This document shows positions 51,943-60,286 of a DNA stretch of 64,000 nucleotides, piece by piece; within the stretch, counting starts at the first letter, position 1, and each line of letters begins with the position of its first letter. Location: the NCBI RefSeq assembly GCF_030811835.1, contig NZ_JAUSRO010000003.1, forward strand, positions 124,001-188,000. The letters are read 5' to 3'. The notes under the pieces were generated by a model. The model was not told the DNA's origin. It worked only from the letters and a program-made list of their open reading frames with translations, and did not search any database. This DNA comes from Variovorax ginsengisoli. GTDB lineage: Bacteria; Pseudomonadota; Gammaproteobacteria; Burkholderiales; Burkholderiaceae_C. Position numbers and translations under genes: made by a program.

Positions 51943-52246
51943 ATGTCTGGACCGATCCGTAAGCAAGACGCGATGTACGGCGTCACCGAGCACGCGATCA
52001 AGTGGATCGTCAATCTCAAGCGCGGTGGCAAGGCCATTGCCAGGACGTTCGCCTTCAGCACCCATGGCGGGCGCGAGGTGGCCTTGACGCAAGCCCGGGC
52101 TTGGCGCGATGAGCAGATCCATCGGCATCCACAACCGGAGCGCCGCGAGCTTGCCCCAGCGCATCAAGCGAAACAACATCAGCGGTGTGCCCGGCGTGCT
52201 CTGCCAGTGCTGGCCCGATATCGACGTCTTCGGCGGCAAGTGCTGA
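51943..52246 (+). pseudogene. AP2-like DNA-binding protein remnant, frameshifted
   Basis: The first frame reads MSGPIRKQDAMYGVTEHAIK, then WIVNLKRGGKAIARTFAFS and HGGREVALTQARAWRDE. This resembles the AP2/integrase-like three-strand DNA-binding domain of bacterial and phage proteins (WIV-x-KRGGK, F-x-YGG-x-xxAL-xxARAWRDE). The expected continuation, QRIKRNNISGVPGV, lies one base out of frame from about 52154 and stops at 52246. A single frameshift between about 52130 and 52160 explains this. AP2-type proteins often accompany mobile elements. Confidence 0.5.
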
Positions 52247-52397
52247 GGCATCAGGTGCGATGCGGAGAGGCTGGCCACACCGCCCTTGGCGTGCAAGAGA
52301 TCACTCAATGATCCGATCCGTGGCCAAATCGGGCCGGATGCCGGTCTCTCAAGACCTCTCCGGGTGAACACCAGGCGCCGCGCAAGCGTGGTGAAGT

Positions 52398-53462
52398 TCA
52401 GCCGCCCTTGAGCAGCGCCTGCAGGCGTGGGCTGGTGGTCGTGTACTGCAGCGGCACCGCCTTGCCCGGGAACACGTATGCGGTGGCACCCCACGCTGCC
52501 AGGGTGGCTTCGTGAAAGCCGCAGAGGATCAGCTTGCGTTTGCCCGGGTAGGTGTTGATGTCGCCGACGGCGAACACGCCGGGCAGCTGGGTTTCGAACT
52601 TCCCGGTGTCGACCGGGATCTGCTTGCGTTCGAGTGCGAGCCCCCAGTCGGCGATCGGGCCGAGCCGGGGCGAGATGCCGTTGCAGACGACAAGGGCGTC
52701 GAGCGCCAGCGTCAGGGTCGTGCCCTCCGGCGTCGACACCGTCAGCTGGCTGCCGTCGAAGGCCGTGGGCTGGCCGATCCGCAATTGCAGCGTGCCCGCT
52801 GCCACCTGGGTGCGCAGCGCCTCGACCTTGGCCTCGTCCGCCTGGAACACGTCGCGCCGGTGCAGCAGCGTGACTTCGGCGGCATGGCCTGTCAGCGCGA
52901 GCGCGGTGTCGAGCGCCGCGTCGTCGCCGCCGTTCACCACCACGGCCTGGCCGTGGAAGCGGTCGAGCGCTCCGGGGTGATAGAACAGGCGGTCGCCTTC
53001 GAGCGCGTCGATGCCGTCAAGGGTCAGCCGTCGCGGCACGAAGGCACCGACGCCGGCAGCGATGAACACGGTGCGGGCGATGAATTGCGCGCCACGCGTG
53101 GTGCCCAGTGCCCAGCGACCATCGTCGCGTTGCACGAGCGTCGCGATCTGCTGGCCAAGGTGGAAATGCGGCTTGAATGGCGCCAGCTGCTGCAGCAGCG
53201 ATGCCACCAGTCCGCGCCCGGTGGTCGCGGGCACGCCGGGAATGTCGTAGATGGGCTTGTCGCCGTACAGCTCGACGCATTGGCCGCCCGCATGGGGCAG
53301 GGCGTCGACGATGTGGCTGGAAATTTCGAGCAGGCCCAGCTGGAAGGCCTGGAACAGCCCCACCGGACCGGCGCCGATGATCAGCGCGTCGGTCTGGATG
53401 GGGGCGTCAGCGCCTGGGGTCAGCGCACCAGCTCCGACAGCTTGCCGGTCTTGTCCTTCCAC
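52398..53462 (-). CDS. Ferredoxin-NADP reductase, thioredoxin-reductase-like type
   Basis: This encodes a 354-residue FAD protein of the TrxB-like FNR class. The FAD motif [18 protein letters not shown] is at about residues 26-43. The NAD(P) motif [17 protein letters not shown] has GGDDA where TrxB has GGGDSA, and no CxxC redox pair follows, so it is not a thioredoxin reductase. The FAD C-terminal motif [20 protein letters not shown] is near residue 300. It starts at GTG 53462, overlapping the fdxA 3' end by 43 nt. It probably passes NADPH electrons to FdxA. Confidence 0.87.
   Translation of the reverse strand: MEGQDRQAVGAGALTPGADAPIQTDALIIGAGPVGLFQAFQLGLLEISSHIVDALPHAGGQCVELYGDKPIYDIPGVPATTGRGLVASLLQQLAPFKPHFHLGQQIATLVQRDDGRWALGTTRGAQFIARTVFIAAGVGAFVPRRLTLDGIDALEGDRLFYHPGALDRFHGQAVVVNGGDDAALDTALALTGHAAEVTLLHRRDVFQADEAKVEALRTQVAAGTLQLRIGQPTAFDGSQLTVSTPEGTTLTLALDALVVCNGISPRLGPIADWGLALERKQIPVDTGKFETQLPGVFAVGDINTYPGKRKLILCGFHEATLAAWGATAYVFPGKAVPLQYTTTSPRLQALLKGG
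52524..52551 (-). repeat. 28-nt direct repeat, copy 2 (inside the ferredoxin-NADP reductase gene)
   Basis: It is identical to 47053-47080. In this copy the frame continues into [12 protein letters not shown], the expected family sequence, so this is the native location of the sequence. Confidence 0.85.
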
Positions 53463-53749
53463 TCTTCATGGTCGGGCAGGGCGGGCTTGCGCTTGGTGAT
53501 GCTCTTCCAGCCGTCGGCCAGCGCCAGTTCGGCGTTGAGCTTGATGAACACCAGCTGATCGGCCGGCAGGTCCTCTTCGGCGTAGATCGCGTTGACCGGG
53601 CACTCGGGAATGCACACGGCGCAGTCGATGCATTCGTCCGGATCGATCACCAGCATGTTGGGGCCTTCGCGGAAGCAGTCCACGGGACACACGTCGACGC
53701 AATCGGTGTATTTGCAGCGGATGCAGGAATCGGAGACGACGTGGGTCAT
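53420..53749 (-). CDS. fdxA: Seven-iron ferredoxin FdxA
   Basis: This encodes a 109-residue ferredoxin with [3Fe-4S] and [4Fe-4S] clusters. Cysteines at 9, 12, 17, 21, 25 and 40, 43, 46, 50 form the FdxA pattern ([17 protein letters not shown] and [13 protein letters not shown]). The C-terminal extension ([20 protein letters not shown]) is typical of FdxA. It overlaps the reductase gene and lies between that gene and the sulfate-activation genes, so it may supply electrons to assimilatory sulfite reductase CysI as well as other enzymes. Confidence 0.95.
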   Translation of the reverse strand: MTHVVSDSCIRCKYTDCVDVCPVDCFREGPNMLVIDPDECIDCAVCIPECPVNAIYAEEDLPADQLVFIKLNAELALADGWKSITKRKPALPDHEEWKDKTGKLSELVR

Positions 53750-53815
53750 TTTCTTGGGGCCGGGATGCGCGGGCGCAGAGTGAATCGAAGAGAGGAAACC
53801 CTGTATTTTAGGGCT

Positions 53816-55135
53816 TCAGGCGGCGGGGCGCACGAGCACGGCCGCCGAGGTCTTGTGCGATGCCGTGTCGACCAGCACCAGCGAGCCCAGCGTGCGCGAT
53901 TGCGCAAAGGGCAGGACGGCCAGCGGCTGTTGCAGCGCAAGCACCACGTCGCCAATCGAATTGGCTTCGAGCTGGGTCGCAGGCTCCGAAGCCAGCGTCG
54001 TGATGTTGACCCGGTCGACGATGCGCGCGACCTTGGCTTTCACCCAGCGGTGGCCTTGCAGCGCCCAGTAAATCCGGCCTGGCACCAGCGGTTCGTCGTC
54101 GAGCCATGCAACCGTGGCCGTGATCTCCCGCACGGGCTCGAAGGCGTCGGGGGCCAGCAGCCAGTCGCCGCGCGACACGTCCAGTTCGCGGTCGAGCACG
54201 ATGCCGGCGCTGTGGCCCGCATGCACGGCCATCGGCTCGCGCACATGGTTCAGTACCTGCGCCACCGTCGCGGTCTTTCCGCTGGGCATCACGGCGATGG
54301 TCTGGCCCGGTGCGACCTGGCCCGCCGCGACGCGGCCCCAGAACACGCGGCGGCCCTGAGACGTGTCCGACGAGGACGAGAACTTCTCGACCCACTGCAC
54401 GGGAAAGGCGAAGGGCACAGCCTCGTCCTGCGCGGTCACGGGCAGTTGTTCGAGCAGCTCGAGCAGGCTCGGGCCTTCGTAGCCGCACCAGTCGGCATGG
54501 CGCGTGACTACGTTCCAGCCCTTGAGGGCGGACAGCGGCACGATGGCCGCGACCTGGACGCCCGCGGCTCCGGCAAAGTCGTGCAGCGCTGTCGAGATGC
54601 GCTCGAAGGCGAGCGCCGCGTTGTCGATGGCGTCGAGCTTGTTCACGGCGAACACGATCGACTGCACGCGCAGCAGACTGCATAGCAGCGTGTGGCGGCG
54701 CGTCTGTGCGAGCAGTTCGCGGCGAACCACTTCGCCGTCGCCGACTTCGGCAGCCCAAGGCAGTTTGGTCGCGTCGACGAGCACCACGGCCGCATCGGCG
54801 CTGGAAGCGGCCGTGACCATGTTGCGCGTGTACTGTTCATGCCCTGGTGCATCGCCGATGATGAACTTGCGCTGCGCGGTGGCGAAGTAGCGGTAGGCCA
54901 CGTCGATCGTGATGCCCTGTTCGCGCTCGGCCGACAGGCCGTCGGTCAACAGCGCCAGGTCGGTTTCACCGCCGCGCTGCACACCCGCGAGCTGGTCTTG
55001 CAGCACCGTCTTGCTGTCGACCAGCAGGCGGCCGATGAGCGTGCTCTTGCCGTCGTCGACCGAGCCGCAGGTGATGAAGCGCAGGGCAGCGCCGGTGTCG
55101 GCGGCAACGTTGGATTCGAGGGTGGTGGAGGTCAT
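53816..55135 (-). CDS. cysN: Sulfate adenylyltransferase large subunit CysN
   Basis: This encodes a 439-residue GTPase subunit of ATP sulfurylase, which with CysD makes APS from sulfate and ATP. GTPase motifs are GSVDDGKST (residues 24-32), DAPGHEQYTRNM (G3) and NKLDAID (G4), followed by two beta-barrel domains. There is no C-terminal CysC domain; APS kinase is not fused and none is in the window. The start shares one base with the cysD stop. Confidence 0.95.
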   Translation of the reverse strand: MTSTTLESNVAADTGAALRFITCGSVDDGKSTLIGRLLVDSKTVLQDQLAGVQRGGETDLALLTDGLSAEREQGITIDVAYRYFATAQRKFIIGDAPGHEQYTRNMVTAASSADAAVVLVDATKLPWAAEVGDGEVVRRELLAQTRRHTLLCSLLRVQSIVFAVNKLDAIDNAALAFERISTALHDFAGAAGVQVAAIVPLSALKGWNVVTRHADWCGYEGPSLLELLEQLPVTAQDEAVPFAFPVQWVEKFSSSSDTSQGRRVFWGRVAAGQVAPGQTIAVMPSGKTATVAQVLNHVREPMAVHAGHSAGIVLDRELDVSRGDWLLAPDAFEPVREITATVAWLDDEPLVPGRIYWALQGHRWVKAKVARIVDRVNITTLASEPATQLEANSIGDVVLALQQPLAVLPFAQSRTLGSLVLVDTASHKTSAAVLVRPAA

Positions 55136-56088
55136 CAGAAGTACCCGTCTTTCTTGCGCTTCTCCATCGAAGCTTCAGAGGTCATGTCGTCCATGCGCGT
55201 GGCACCACGCTCGCTCACGTCGACCGTGAGCGTTTCGATGACCACGTCGCCGGCATCAGCGGCCAGGCTCTCGACCGGGCAGGTGGTGGTGATGTCGCCC
55301 ACGGTGCGAAAGCGCACGTCACGCACCTGAATCTGCTCGCCGTCGCGTGCCGGCGTGAGTGGCGACACCGGCACCAGCAGGCCGCGGCGCTCGACCACTT
55401 CGCGCTTGTGGGTGTAGTAGATCGAAGGCAGTGCGATGTGCTCGCGCTCGATGTACTGCCACACGTCCAGTTCGGTCCAGTTGGAAATCGGGAACACGCG
55501 GAAATGCTCGCCCGGCGCCAGGCGCGTGTTGAACAGCGTCCAGAGTTCGGGACGCTGGTCCTTGGGTTGCCATTGGCCGAAGGCATCGCGGTGCGAAAAA
55601 ATGCGTTCCTTGGCACGCGCCTTTTCCTCGTCGCGGCGGGCGCCACCGATTAGCGCATCGAAGCGGAACTCCTCGATGGCTTCGAGCAGGGTGACCGACT
55701 GATGCGCATTGCGTGACTCGCCGGCATGCGCCAGGCGCACGGTGCCGCGCGCCATGGAGTCTTCGACGCTGCGCACGATGAGTTCCGCGCCCAGTTCTTT
55801 CGCGCGCAGGTCGCGGAAGTCGGTGACCTCGGGGAAGTTGTGCCCCGTGTCGATCATCAGCAGCGGGTAGGGGATGCGGCCGGTACCAAAGGCCTTTTCA
55901 GCGCACTTGAGCAGCACCAGCGAGTCCTTGCCGCCGGAGAACAGCAGGGTCGGGCGCTCGAAGGCGGCAGCGACCTCGCGCAGGATGAAGATGGCTTCTT
56001 CCTCCAGGGCGTCGAGGTGGGTGTTGGAGAGGCGCGCGGGGGAGTGCATGTCGGGCAGCAGGCGTTCGGCTTCGGTTCGAGCGTTCAT
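55135..56088 (-). CDS. cysD: Sulfate adenylyltransferase small subunit CysD
   Basis: This encodes a 317-residue PP-loop ATP pyrophosphatase subunit of ATP sulfurylase. The PP-loop SGGKDS is at residues 51-56. Other marks are MIDTGHNFPEVTDFRD, GGARRDEEKARAKERIFS (phosphate-binding), PISNWTELDVWQYI and the C-terminal KRKKDGYF. It lies 27 nt after cysH and overlaps cysN by one base. Confidence 0.96.
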   Translation of the reverse strand: MNARTEAERLLPDMHSPARLSNTHLDALEEEAIFILREVAAAFERPTLLFSGGKDSLVLLKCAEKAFGTGRIPYPLLMIDTGHNFPEVTDFRDLRAKELGAELIVRSVEDSMARGTVRLAHAGESRNAHQSVTLLEAIEEFRFDALIGGARRDEEKARAKERIFSHRDAFGQWQPKDQRPELWTLFNTRLAPGEHFRVFPISNWTELDVWQYIEREHIALPSIYYTHKREVVERRGLLVPVSPLTPARDGEQIQVRDVRFRTVGDITTTCPVESLAADAGDVVIETLTVDVSERGATRMDDMTSEASMEKRKKDGYF

Positions 56089-56115
56089 CGGAGGGCGTTG
56101 GAGTGGTGTCGGACG

Positions 56116-56736
56116 TCAGTGCGCAATGTGCAGGCCGCACTCGCGGTTGTCTTCGCCCTTGGTCGGGTCCACGTAGTCGAAGTTGTTGGGCAGGCCGTGG
56201 GTCTGGCAGTACGCGTGCAGGTCCTTGGACGACCAGTGCAGCAGCGGCGCCACCTTGATCAGGCCGTCCGGGTTGATGCTGACCGGCTCCATCTGCGCGC
56301 GTACGGCCGTGTCGGTCGCCCGCAATGCGGTGAACCAGACCTTCGGTGCCGTCTCGCGCAGCGCCCGGGCAAAGGGCTCCAGCTTGACCTCTTCGGTGAA
56401 CGCGGCGTGGCGCGGGTCGTCCAGCGCCGGTGTCGGCCCTTCGACGGCTTCGCGATGCGCACGCGAGCGGCGCGGCAGGTAGATGTGCAGGTTCAGGCCG
56501 AGTTGCCGGGTCACCTCGTCGGCGAAGCGGTAGGTGGCCTCGGTGTTGTAGCCGTTGTCCATCCACACGACGGGCACGTCGGGCTTCGCCCGCGCGACCA
56601 TGTGCAGGATCACCGCCTCGAAAGGGCGGAAATTGGTGGTGACGATCGGGGTCTGGCCCAGGCCGATGGCCCAGTCCACCAGGCCCTGCGCATTGCGGCC
56701 GAGTTCGGCGTTGACGTGTTCGAGGTCGATGCTCAT
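56116..56736 (-). CDS. cysH: Short phosphoadenylyl/adenylyl-sulfate reductase CysH
   Basis: This encodes 206 residues, shorter than the roughly 240 of typical CysH. The PP-loop-like nucleotide region (IVTTNFRPFEAVILHMVARA), VVWMDNGYNTEATYRFAD and the C-terminal catalytic ECGLHIAH are present. The CCxxRKxxP and CxxC cysteine pairs that bind the [4Fe-4S] cluster of APS reductases are absent; only two cysteines are seen. This is the PAPS-reductase pattern, yet no APS kinase gene is in the window. The ATG at 56736 is used because upstream in-frame sequence crosses the promoter. It heads the cysHDN transcript. Confidence 0.88.
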   Translation of the reverse strand: MSIDLEHVNAELGRNAQGLVDWAIGLGQTPIVTTNFRPFEAVILHMVARAKPDVPVVWMDNGYNTEATYRFADEVTRQLGLNLHIYLPRRSRAHREAVEGPTPALDDPRHAAFTEEVKLEPFARALRETAPKVWFTALRATDTAVRAQMEPVSINPDGLIKVAPLLHWSSKDLHAYCQTHGLPNNFDYVDPTKGEDNRECGLHIAH

Positions 56737-56777
56737 GTGGCGAAAGATTTCGGTGTGGAACTGAACTTTAGGCAGGT

Positions 56778-56826
56778 GCCTTATGAATGCAAACGATCTT
56801 TTAGTTCGCGCTTTATTCGGATAAGC
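56778..56826 (-). promoter_or_regulatory. cysH upstream element, near-identical to the cysI element
   Basis: These 49 nt match 41 of 49 bases of 60109-60157 with no gap. Conserved cores on the + strand are GCCTTATG, GCAAAC, GTTCGCGC, TTAT and CGGATAAGC. It starts 41 nt upstream of the cysH ATG. ATAAG/CTTAT half-sites fit a CysB-type LysR activator, which is inference. Confidence 0.7.
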
Positions 56827-56955
56827 AAATGCACCAGTGTTCATGCGGCTTGCGGGGCGATTTCCACGCCAATCCGGATAAGGCTGGTGCGGCCGTTGAA
56901 ACGGTAGACTGCCTGTACCTGCCGCATTGGCGGTGCGGGAAGACAAGGAGATTGC

Positions 56956-57780
56956 ATGGCCAACCGGTCTTACCTTTACAGCCTGAGCAACCGGCCGACC
57001 TCATACGACGATCGGCCTGAGACGATTGCGGGCCTCTCGGAATGGGCCTACGACGTGCCCTTCATCTACCGGCTCCTGATGTCGGCCGATCCGCAGTTGT
57101 GCGCGTCGCTCGTGGCCGATGGCCTGGACCACGACGAAGAAAGCGACAAGGAAACCCGTTTGTATGCGATCAGCAGCCCGTTCGCACCGGGCCTGGAGCG
57201 GGTCACGCGCTTCGCCGAGATACTGAAGATTCTTGCGGTGTCTGCGCCGCCCGTTCAGCCAGCGCCGCCAGAGCCACCTGCATCCATCGTGGGGCGTTTC
57301 AAGCAGATCTTTTCGAACGCCCCTTCGCGCGCCGCAACGCCTGCCCCCGCGTCCGCCGACTCATCCGCAGCGATGGCGTATTTCCCTGCCTGGCTGGACG
57401 AAGCCGTCGCTTTCCTGGAGGCGCATCGCGACGAGTTCCTGCTGCTCGAAACCATTGAGCTCGACACCATGACGGAAGGCGAGGAGGACGGCCTGCGTCA
57501 ATGCGTCGAGGCTGAAATCGAAACCTGCCGCCAGGTCGGCGCTGCCTTCGACGCGTTGCCGGCCGACCTCCACGAGGCGGCGCAGTTGCTGAGGCTGGCG
57601 GCTGCCGAGGAAGCTGCGCCGCCGCTCGACGCCTTCTTCGGTTTGCGCTTCGACGACGACTGCGACAGCACGCGAACCGGTGCGACCGACAAGCCCCTGG
57701 GGCTCACGAACTGGTCCGAGGTGCTCTACTTCGGCTTGTTCAACCGCGCCGAGTTCGAGGCCCACGAAGCCAAGAACTGA
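56956..57780 (+). CDS. Hypothetical protein inserted in the cys cluster
   Basis: This encodes a 274-residue soluble protein, divergent from cysH and convergent with the DUF934 gene (13 nt apart). An AAGGAG ribosome-binding site precedes the ATG. It begins MANRSYLYSLSNRPTSYDDR, has a Pro/Ala-rich linker near residues 94-135, and acidic helices in the second half (ELDTMTEGEEDGLRQC). It ends with TNWSEVLYFGLFNRAEFEAH. No catalytic motif, signal or membrane segment is visible. I recognise it only as a conserved-looking family of unknown function. Its position splits an otherwise standard sulfate-reduction operon. Confidence 0.7.
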   Translation: MANRSYLYSLSNRPTSYDDRPETIAGLSEWAYDVPFIYRLLMSADPQLCASLVADGLDHDEESDKETRLYAISSPFAPGLERVTRFAEILKILAVSAPPVQPAPPEPPASIVGRFKQIFSNAPSRAATPAPASADSSAAMAYFPAWLDEAVAFLEAHRDEFLLLETIELDTMTEGEEDGLRQCVEAEIETCRQVGAAFDALPADLHEAAQLLRLAAAEEAAPPLDAFFGLRFDDDCDSTRTGATDKPLGLTNWSEVLYFGLFNRAEFEAHEAKN

Positions 57781-57793
57781 CGCGGCGTCGTCC

Positions 57794-58195
57794 TCAAGCG
57801 CCGGTGGATGCCGCGAAATGCGGCTCGGCCTTCACGGCATCGCCCTGGTAGAACGCGGCGAAGCGGTCGAACTGGCGCTGGGCCGCCGAGGCGTCGACGC
57901 CTTCGCGCAGCACGGCGCTGGTGAAGCCCATGCGCTGCATCTGCACCAGCTGGTCGATCAGCACGTCGCCCGTGGCGCGGATCTCGCCCGTGAAACCCAT
58001 GCGCCGGCGCAGCAGGAAGGCCTGGCTGTAGGCCCGGCCATCGGTGAACTTCGGGAAGTGCAGGTCGATGCGCTCGATGTCCTGCAGGCACACTTCGATG
58101 GCGAGCGGGTCGGCGTCGTTCGCCAGCTGCAGTACCTTGGGGTTGCCGTCGTCGACATGGTCTTCGGCGGCGATCAGTTGCAGGGTCTTGTTCAT
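57794..58195 (-). CDS. DUF934 family protein of sulfate/sulfite assimilation
   Basis: This encodes a 133-residue DUF934 protein, a family almost always found next to cysI in proteobacteria. Features are IERIDLHFPKFTDGRAYSQA (residues about 42-61) and GFTGEIRATGDVLIDQLVQM. Its biochemical role is not established; a helper for sulfite reductase or siroheme is presumed from linkage. It lies 55 nt downstream of cysI and should be co-transcribed. Confidence 0.9.
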   Translation of the reverse strand: MNKTLQLIAAEDHVDDGNPKVLQLANDADPLAIEVCLQDIERIDLHFPKFTDGRAYSQAFLLRRRMGFTGEIRATGDVLIDQLVQMQRMGFTSAVLREGVDASAAQRQFDRFAAFYQGDAVKAEPHFAASTGA

Positions 58196-58250
58196 TCGGA
58201 AATCTCCGCGCTACGCGCTGCGATATTCGCTTTGGGAGCGGCCCGGCGGC

Positions 58251-60044
58251 TCATGCTGCCACCTCTTCAGCCTTGAATCGCGCACCGTTGGCGGCGGCCT
58301 TGAACGGGTCGGGCCCGACCCGGCGCAGCGTGTCGATGAAGGTCTCCCGCTTGCCGTCGATGACCTGGCGCGTGTCGCGGTAGGTCGTGAGCACAGCCTC
58401 GATCACCTCAGGCACCTCGGCGCCGGTGAAGGACGGGCCGACGGCCTTGCCGGCCAGCGGCGCACCGCTCAGGTCGGAGCCGTCCGAGCCGCCGAGCGAC
58501 ACCTGGTACCACTCCTTGCCGTCCTTGTCGACGCCGAGGATGCCGATGTGGCCGCTGTGGTGGTGGCCGCAGCTGTTAATGCAGCCGCTGATGTGCAGAT
58601 CGATTTCGCCCAGGTCGTCGAGTTCATCGAGGTCCTGATAGCGCTCGGTGATCGCCTCCGCGATGGGAATCGAGCGGGCGTTCGCCAGGTCGCAGAAGTC
58701 GCCGCCGGGGCAGGCGATCATGTCGGTGAGCAGGCGCACGTTGGCGCTCGCGAAGCCGGCCTCGCGCGCGGCCAGCCACAGCGCATGCAGGTCTTCGGCG
58801 TGTACCCAGGGCAGCAGCAGGTTCTGGTCGTGCGTGACGCGGGCCTCGCCGGCGCTGAAGCGGTCGGCCAGGTGGGCGGCCGTGTCGAGCTGGTCGGCCG
58901 ACGCGTCGCCGGGCGCCTGCTTCAGGCGCTTGAACGACAGCGTGACGGCGCGCAGCGCGGGGTTCTGGTGCGGCGCCACGTTGCGCGCCAGCCAGCGCGC
59001 GAACATCACGTCGTCGGCCGCGTGCTGGCGCAGCGCGGCCTCGGTCTGCTCGGCGCTCTGCAGCACGCGGGTGGCGAGCGCGGGCGGCACGAAGGACGCG
59101 GCCACGCGGTCGAACTCGGCCTGCGTGATGGTGTGCGGCGCGCCGTCGTGCTCGATGATCTGCTTGTATTCGGCCTCGACGTCGTCGATGTAGCGCTGGC
59201 CCTCGGCCTTCACCAGGATCTTGATGCGGGCCTTGTAGATGTTGTCGCGGCGGCCGTAGCGGTTGTAGACCCGCACCACGGCTTCCAGGTAATTCATGAT
59301 CTGGTTCCACGGCAGGAACTCGCGCAGCACCGTGCCGATGATCGGCGTGCGGCCCATGCCGCCGCCCACCTGCACGCGGAAGCCGAGCTCGCCGGCCTCG
59401 TTCTTGATCAGGTGCAGCCCCACGTCGTGCCAGCCCGTGGCGGCGCGGTCTTCGGCGGCGCCGGTGATCGCGATCTTGAACTTGCGTGGCAGGAAGGCGA
59501 ATTCGGGGTGCAGCGTGCTCCACTGCCGCATGATCTCGGCGAAGGGGCGCGGGTCGGCGATCTCGTCGTGCGCAACGCCGGCACGCTCGTCGCTGGTGAT
59601 GTTGCGGATGCAGTTGCCGCTGGTCTGGATGCCGTGCATGTCGACCGTGGCGAGCAGGTCCATCACGTCGGCGCTCTTGGCCAGCGGAATCCAGTTGAAC
59701 TGGACGTTCTGGCGCGTGGTGAAGTGGCCGTAGTGCGTGGGCAGGTGCTTGGTGCCCAGCAGGCCCTGCTTCTCGGTCGCGCGGCGGTAGACCTCGGCTT
59801 CGGGTTCGTCGTACTCGCGGGCAATGCGGGCGAGCACGCGCAGCTGGCGGCTCGACAGTTCACCGTAGGGCACGGCCACGCGCAGCATGGGGGCGTAGCG
59901 CTGCACATACCAGCCGTTCTGCAGGCGCAGCGGCTTGAATTCGTCTTCGGCAAGCGTGCCGGCCTGCCAGCGTTCGAGCTGGTCGCGAAATTGCGCGGCA
60001 CGTTGGCGCACGAACTGACGGTCGAAATCTGTGTATTGGTACAT
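58251..60044 (-). CDS. cysI: Assimilatory sulfite reductase haemoprotein CysI/NirA-like
   Basis: This encodes a 597-residue siroheme/[4Fe-4S] reductase converting sulfite to sulfide. Substrate-pocket arginine/lysine segments appear in THYGHFTTRQNVQFNWIPL and QTSGNCIRNITSDE. Cluster ligands are in ACPGGDFCDLANA and SGCINSCGHHHSGHIGILG. The ATG at 60044 gives the MYQYTDFDRQFV start usual for this family; an upstream ATG adds 10 unconserved residues. No CysJ flavoprotein is encoded nearby, so ferredoxin is the likely donor, consistent with fdxA and its reductase 5 kb away. Confidence 0.94.
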   Translation of the reverse strand: MYQYTDFDRQFVRQRAAQFRDQLERWQAGTLAEDEFKPLRLQNGWYVQRYAPMLRVAVPYGELSSRQLRVLARIAREYDEPEAEVYRRATEKQGLLGTKHLPTHYGHFTTRQNVQFNWIPLAKSADVMDLLATVDMHGIQTSGNCIRNITSDERAGVAHDEIADPRPFAEIMRQWSTLHPEFAFLPRKFKIAITGAAEDRAATGWHDVGLHLIKNEAGELGFRVQVGGGMGRTPIIGTVLREFLPWNQIMNYLEAVVRVYNRYGRRDNIYKARIKILVKAEGQRYIDDVEAEYKQIIEHDGAPHTITQAEFDRVAASFVPPALATRVLQSAEQTEAALRQHAADDVMFARWLARNVAPHQNPALRAVTLSFKRLKQAPGDASADQLDTAAHLADRFSAGEARVTHDQNLLLPWVHAEDLHALWLAAREAGFASANVRLLTDMIACPGGDFCDLANARSIPIAEAITERYQDLDELDDLGEIDLHISGCINSCGHHHSGHIGILGVDKDGKEWYQVSLGGSDGSDLSGAPLAGKAVGPSFTGAEVPEVIEAVLTTYRDTRQVIDGKRETFIDTLRRVGPDPFKAAANGARFKAEEVAA

Positions 60045-60108
60045 CGTGTGTCTGGCGAGAAAGCGTGGGTCCACGCCGGCAGCAGGAAGCCGAGAACTGT
60101 AGAACCGA

Positions 60109-60157
60109 GCCTTATGGAAGCAAACTATTTTTTGGTTCGCGCCTTATGCGGATAAGC
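60109..60157 (-). promoter_or_regulatory. cysI upstream element, near-identical to the cysH element
   Basis: This is 49 nt matching 41 of 49 bases of 56778-56826. It begins 64 nt upstream of the cysI ATG. It contains GCCTTAT, GCAAAC, GTTCGCGC, CCTTAT and GGATAAGC; a further AGATAAGG lies at 60207-60214. GCAAAC followed by CCTTAT resembles the GCAAAG...CCTTAT layout of the site at 13618, with one extra spacer base. Confidence 0.7.
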
Positions 60158-60286
60158 TTATTCACCAATGCCCATGCGGGTTTCAGGGCGGTCAAAGACG
60201 TTTTCCAGATAAGGCGGCCTGCGGCGATGGGCACCGCGACGGCCTCTTGATTGTCGCGCGTTGCGGGACTCGCTGCGCGCGACAGG

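Noticed and set aside
53750..53815. Terminator between cysN and fdxA
   Set aside because: The CCCT...AGGG hairpin has only a four-base stem and no clear T run, so read-through from cysN to fdxA seems likely.
58044..60155. 703-codon open frame on the + strand across cysI
   Set aside because: It is an antisense shadow; the - strand encodes a full sulfite reductase with all cluster cysteines.
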